Assembly: GCA_030737875.1 (NCBI GenBank)
Contig: CM060915.1
Span: forward strand, 633,890,786 to 633,954,785
Origin: Allium sativum
Lineage: Eukaryota; Streptophyta; Magnoliopsida; Asparagales; Amaryllidaceae
Reading direction: 5' to 3'
DNA length: 64,000 nt
Below the pieces are notes generated by a model. It saw nothing but the letters and a program-made list of their open reading frames with translations, was not told the DNA's origin and did not search any database. Every line of letters starts with the position of its first letter. Positions within the stretch are counted from its first letter, which is position 1. The translations under genes and the position numbers were made by a program. Of the stretch, positions 59,837 to 64,000 are shown one piece after another.

Positions 59837-60140
59837 CCTTCATGTGTTGAATCGATATTCATTCGTTGATTAGAAATTCATGTGTTGAATGGTATTCGTG
59901 TTTTAAATATAAAAATCACATTTTTATCTATATATAGAAACTATAGAAAACCTTCATGTGTTGAATCGATATTCATTCGTTGATTAGAAATTCATGTGTT
60001 GAATGGTATTCGTGTTTTAAATATAAAAATCACATTTTTATCTATATATAGAAACTATAGAAAACCTTCATGTGTTGAATCGATATTCATTCGTTGATTA
60101 GAAATTCATGTGTTGAATGGTATTCATATTTTGAAATAAA
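59837..60140. repeat. 114-bp tandem repeat in S3
   Basis: Units begin at 59837, 59951 and 60065. The first two read identically throughout; the third matches for about 60 bp and then diverges. Each unit contains two TTCATGTGTTGAAT cores and one AAAAATCACATTTTTAT palindrome. Confidence 0.85.
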
Positions 60141-60469
60141 TTGTTTCATAATAAAAATCACCTTTTATCGACTATATAAACTATGTAAAATAATAGTGTT
60201 TCGAAATGAATTGTTTTACAATAAAAATCACGTTTTTATTATATACATGAATTGTTGAAATGTGAAGTATTAAAAATAGCCACTCGTTCAAATAAATATG
60301 CATGAGTTGAAATATTCACTAATTAGCTACTGATATGATTTTTGCCTATGCATGCAACATTAGAATGAATGGTGTTTTTAAAACAAATGGAAATCAAACA
60401 TGAAGTTGAATGGAAAATGATAAGTGATAAGAACTGTATATCTGTACATGCATATTTATTTGAACAGGT

Positions 60470-60700
60470 TATAGCAAAGGGGCTAGAGAAGAGGAATAAA
60501 ATTTTGTGCCCGACAAATAGGTACACATTTACTGTTTTGTTTGGGTGATGATTTTATGAGCCTGTTGGCTAGCCGCTTGGCTTTTTCTTTTTCTTTTTGA
60601 CATGAGACGCCCGTGTGGCTATTTGGGAATTTTCCCAGCCCCTCCCGTACAAAGGAGGTTATGGCGAAATTTTCCAAAATTTAAAGGCGTTAGTGAAATA
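60470..60700 (+). other. Chromovirus 3'-UTR-like block inside S3 LTR
   Basis: Reads like the internal 3' regions at 16505-16730 and 31965-32220: shared 'gcaaaggggctagag', 'cgacaaataggtaca', 'atgattttatgagcc' and 'ggaggttatggcgaaat' segments. In E2 and E3 this block lies outside the LTR, just upstream of the purine tract; here it lies inside the solo LTR. It points to a rearranged or chimeric LTR. Confidence 0.6.
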
Positions 60701-63147
60701 TTTGAAGTGAAAACGATATTGAAATTGTTGAATGAACTATATTTATATAAATATAAATAAAATTAAAACGAAACGTGGCCGTGCAGTTCGTGTTTTGAAA
60801 CCATGATTTCAAACAACTAGTGCGGGAAATCTGACCATTGGATTTTCCCGAAATCGCAACCGTTGGGTTCGCTTTGGAAAAATCTTTCCAACGGCACCAA
60901 CTTTGTAAAAATCCAACGGTTGGATTGTCTGGAATGTTTAATTCAAATCTGAAGAAAAACAGTGCCAGAAACGATTATATTTATGTATATATATATAAAT
61001 ATAATTATATTTAATCGAATAACGACGCTGCAGTTCGTATTTTGAAATCGAAACTTCAAACGATTGTACCGGGAGATCCGACCGTCGGATTTTCCCGAAA
61101 CTGGAACCCTTGGATTCGTTTTGAAAAGACCTTTCTAATGATGTAAATTTCATGAAGATCCAACAGTTAGATTTTCAGATATGTGTAAATCAAATCTGAA
61201 GAAAAACAGCGCCACGGCCGCGTTATGGCCCGAAGCGTCGTTTTGAATAAATTGGCTATTTTAAAATAAATAAAAATAGCGATAAATCATTATAAAATAT
61301 CATAAACGATATGGAAAGGAAATAAACTGAATTTGCTCGATTTATGTGGTATTTGATGGTTGAATGTGTTTGGTGTGAAAATTACATTAAAGAACAAAAT
61401 TGGTGTTGTCGAATGATTTAACCATTGAAATAAATTGATTTGAAATTCTAAATATATGTGGATTATTTGAAAAGGCCGAGTTAATTCTCATTTCAAATAA
61501 TTGACCGACGATTGAAATTCGAAGATGAAGACGGTGGTCGAAGACCGGAGATCTTCACCTCGTTTGGATGGTAACCGAGGTCCTGATTGGGAGGCATCCC
61601 GAAATATGGGTAATGAGTGGTGATCGTCTAGACGTACGTGGTGATCGATGGGTTTGCGAGGCATTTGGTGCCTCCGGTTTCGTTCAGACCCAGAACGGAC
61701 TTGTAAATGGACTGTGTGTCTGATATTGGATTTTATCCTATGTTGATTGATCTCTATTAAACATACATCTGTTTAGCGGCGGAGAATTTATTCTTTTGCT
61801 TAACGCCCTTCTCTGAAACGCACGAGCTCAGAGGTTGTATATCGATGGACATCAGTCGCATGGCATGAATTGCCTGTGTGGCATGCTAAGATGCAGTGAT
61901 CAGGGCTTCTATTGAAAAGCAAAGTCTTGTGGTGATGATCAAAGCACCGCCGGTGTGGCGTAGCTTTGTGTATAACATAAAATCGCGAGCCTCACACCCC
62001 GGTATGAACCAGAAACGGGAGAAGGACCTCAGGGAGGGCATGCGTTTCTTCCTAGCTAGGGTGGTGTCAGTGACCTACCAGCCCTGACATTTATATACTT
62101 TTCACCTGTGTGGTGGTTGCTGTTGCGAGGCGCCTCGGTTTGATCGGACGATCCGGGTCCGATGGAGTCATTCGTTGGCTCGTTTACGCCCCAAAGGGCG
62201 GGGAAACGTATTGTTCAGGCATAATAATCCACATCGGTGGACCGGCCTTGATGATCCAAGGGTCACTCGAGCTCTGATCCTGAGACTCGGGCTAGGTAGT
62301 CTCGAATTCGGTAAGGACTATCTTTTGCCTTGGTTCATAATGGAAATCCAATTTCCAAATACGACATCGTGCGTTTTTTTATTGTATATATATATATATA
62401 CATATATATATACGGCGACATAGTGGCATGGGACGCTCATGTCGTCTATGATTGATAGCTATGATTTGAAATTGTTTTCGAAGCATATAAACACTAGTAG
62501 TAATATCAAATGCCTTTGTTTTATTCGTATCAAGCATATTTTGGCCGTTATAAGGTAAAAACTCTATCATCCGGTTTGCGTTGCGTTGTGTGATGGGAAC
62601 TGAGTCTTATAATGGCTTCATTTTTATAAAATGCATTGCGTTGTTTAAAAGAAAGATTTGTTTTAAAGCACTGGCAATCCAATGGAGTAAACCCGTTCCA
62701 CGAAAGTGGCGTGGTCTTGTGATTAGCCAATTATATATGTGTTGAGTGGATTTCTCGTACCAGTCCCATGACTGACTCGTAGTTTGTTTCACTTTCAAAC
62801 TCGGGTGCCCCTTTTTCTACATGGGCAGCCTTGTATTCAGGTTTAGCTGGTTCTTTCTGGATAGCTGAAGATGGATTCTATCATTTATTTATTTTTATGT
62901 TGTTCAGCTCCTATTGTACATATTTCGTTTATTTCCGCTGTAGACATTTATGTATAGCTGAACTGTATTTGTACTAAGTAAGATCCTTTATACTGTGTAA
63001 CTCTGATGATTACTTTTATCCAGTATATTCTATTGTTCATTATCTGGTGTATTTATTTAATTTTGTTCTGCTGTTATCTGTTTCTGTGTTATATTCCAAA
63101 GATAACCCTTGTCTCCGTCAGTACGGGATTTGGGGTCGCACAGAGTG

Positions 63148-64000
63148 AAAGAGTTCTCACCTTTGGTTTCCATTCCGCTAGTCTTTATTTGGAGATCTTG
63201 ACACCGTTCGGGTTTGTATTTGCCCTAAATTTCAACTTGCTCCAGATTGGACTCGGTCAGTTTTGTTGCGAAGCTCTTGACTCCGTGATCGCAACGGATC
63301 CAGTTTCATGCAATTTGGAGTTTGTGACAAAATGTTATTAATGTTTAAAGTGTAAACAAATTAAAGTAATGATTAAATTAAATTAATTACCCCCAAATCA
63401 GTTCAACATCGGTTCCCCCTTGCCGGAGCTTCACCGGCCGCCACGTCAGATAACCGGAGGGACGGCTGACCCCCGCCACCACTTCCCTGGTCCACGGCGT
63501 GCTTGCGCCTGAAGCAGCGCTGCCCAGATCGTCGTTGGCAATCGGAAATTGCCTATAGACCCAAATTGATGTTGTGACCAATTCCGACCACCACCCTAGA
63601 ACTAACCGCCGCACCACAAGCAACCAATCTCCTTCGAACACCATCACCAACCAATGCATGTGGCAGCCGCTGTGGACCCATTTCCGTTCTCCAGCTCCTC
63701 GAAAACATGGCCAACGTTAATCTCAAAATTTTGGTGACCTCAGGCCATATTAAACCGAGCACCCAAAGACAAACTTGTCCATCTACCTCTCCTCTACAAA
63801 TTCCTCTTTGGTGCCATCATCAAACATACAACGGTTTGCTCGCAATTCCCAAAATTCCAAAACTATTTCTCAGCCATTGGCCATCGATTTCTCCCAATCC
63901 GTGCAATGATAGGTCTTGGAATTTTTGTGGTAGGTAGAGACCATCATGATCTACGGTACTCAGAAACCATTTGGGATAATTGCTTATGGATTGAGATTTA
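63148..64000. other. Continuation of E5 and unassigned sequence
   Basis: 63148-63235 resembles the reverse complement of the Fam2 LTR near 18740-18830 (GAGTTCTCACC and the following segment), so E5 probably continues past S3. From about 63300 the DNA becomes GC-rich and C-heavy on the plus strand. On the minus strand it ends GGGG|GTAATT at 63390-63385, a donor-like junction reminiscent of the GC-rich leader ends in other copies. The ORFs here (for example 63387-63659 minus, 63707-63937 plus) show no motif I recognise, and I do not call genes. Confidence 0.4.

Larger units (their letters stand above)
57797..63142 (+). mobile_element. Solo LTR S3 (Fam3), 5.3 kb
   Basis: Starts TGTAACGACCC and ends GGGGTCGCACA (terminal inverted match), flanked by GAGTG on both sides, with no primer site or purine tract attached. 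Contents: TATAAATA at 58651; GC-rich leader 58700-59047 ending CAG|GTACAC; a 114-bp tandem repeat (59837-60140); an internal block at 60470-60700 resembling the chromovirus 3' untranslated region; U5 block 61690-62050; a (TA)n tract at 62383-62412; terminal hairpin near 62785-62830. No coding ORF. Confidence 0.9.

Noticed and set aside
63387..63937. Possible host gene from ORFs on both strands
   Set aside because: No recognised domain and no convincing start or splice model; left as unassigned.

Overview
The window is an AT-rich stretch of repeat-dominated land-plant nuclear DNA, most likely from a seed plant. I see no host gene, rRNA, tRNA or CRISPR array. Nearly all of it belongs to nested Ty3/gypsy chromovirus LTR retrotransposons of Tekay/Del type. 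The evidence is primer-binding sites complementary to initiator-Met tRNA (TGGTATCAGAGC), gag with CCHC knuckles, the order PR-RT-RNase H-integrase-chromodomain, purine tracts next to LTRs, TG...CA-type ends and 5-bp target duplications. Genus or species cannot be told from the sequence.

Three families are present. Fam1 (LTR starts TGTAACACCCC, about 3.2-3.4 kb, minus strand) has a composite element E1 (1-10244, running off the left edge) and a solo LTR S1 (11539-14768, duplication GAGGG). Fam2 (LTR starts TGTAATAACCC, about 5.9-6.0 kb, plus strand) has two non-autonomous elements, E2 and E3, each with only about 1 kb of non-coding internal sequence. Fam3 (LTR starts TGTAACAACCC or a variant, about 4.9-5.3 kb, plus strand) has one full-length 16-kb element E4 (34923-50911) with decayed gag-pol and two solo LTRs: S2 (23761-28640) and S3 (57797-63142). 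Fam2 and Fam3 are homologous in LTR, gag leader and 3' untranslated region, so Fam2 looks like a coding-deleted dependent of the Fam3 lineage.

Nesting order, oldest first: an inverted, decayed Fam2-like LTR (E5, 54377-57796, probably continuing past 63147) was hit by E3 and by S3. E3 was then hit in its 5' LTR by E2 and S2 and in its 3' LTR by E4. E2 was hit in its own 5' LTR by E1 and S1. Much of the window can be reassembled by removing insertions at their duplications.

The most interesting signals are RNA-like. (1) Twin hairpins with a conserved 7-nt loop and changing but still paired stems lie just after the primer-binding site in both Fam2 and Fam3. (2) Fam3 and Fam1 both have a strong 3' splice-acceptor pattern immediately before the gag ATG and a conserved donor in the LTR, suggesting that the multi-kilobase leader is spliced out. 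(3) A hairpin near the 3' end of the Fam2/Fam3 LTR shows compensatory changes. (4) A duplicated long hairpin in the Fam1 LTR also shows compensatory changes. All coding regions carry stops or frameshifts, or are partial. Statements about identity between copies are by eye; no alignment or database search was run.
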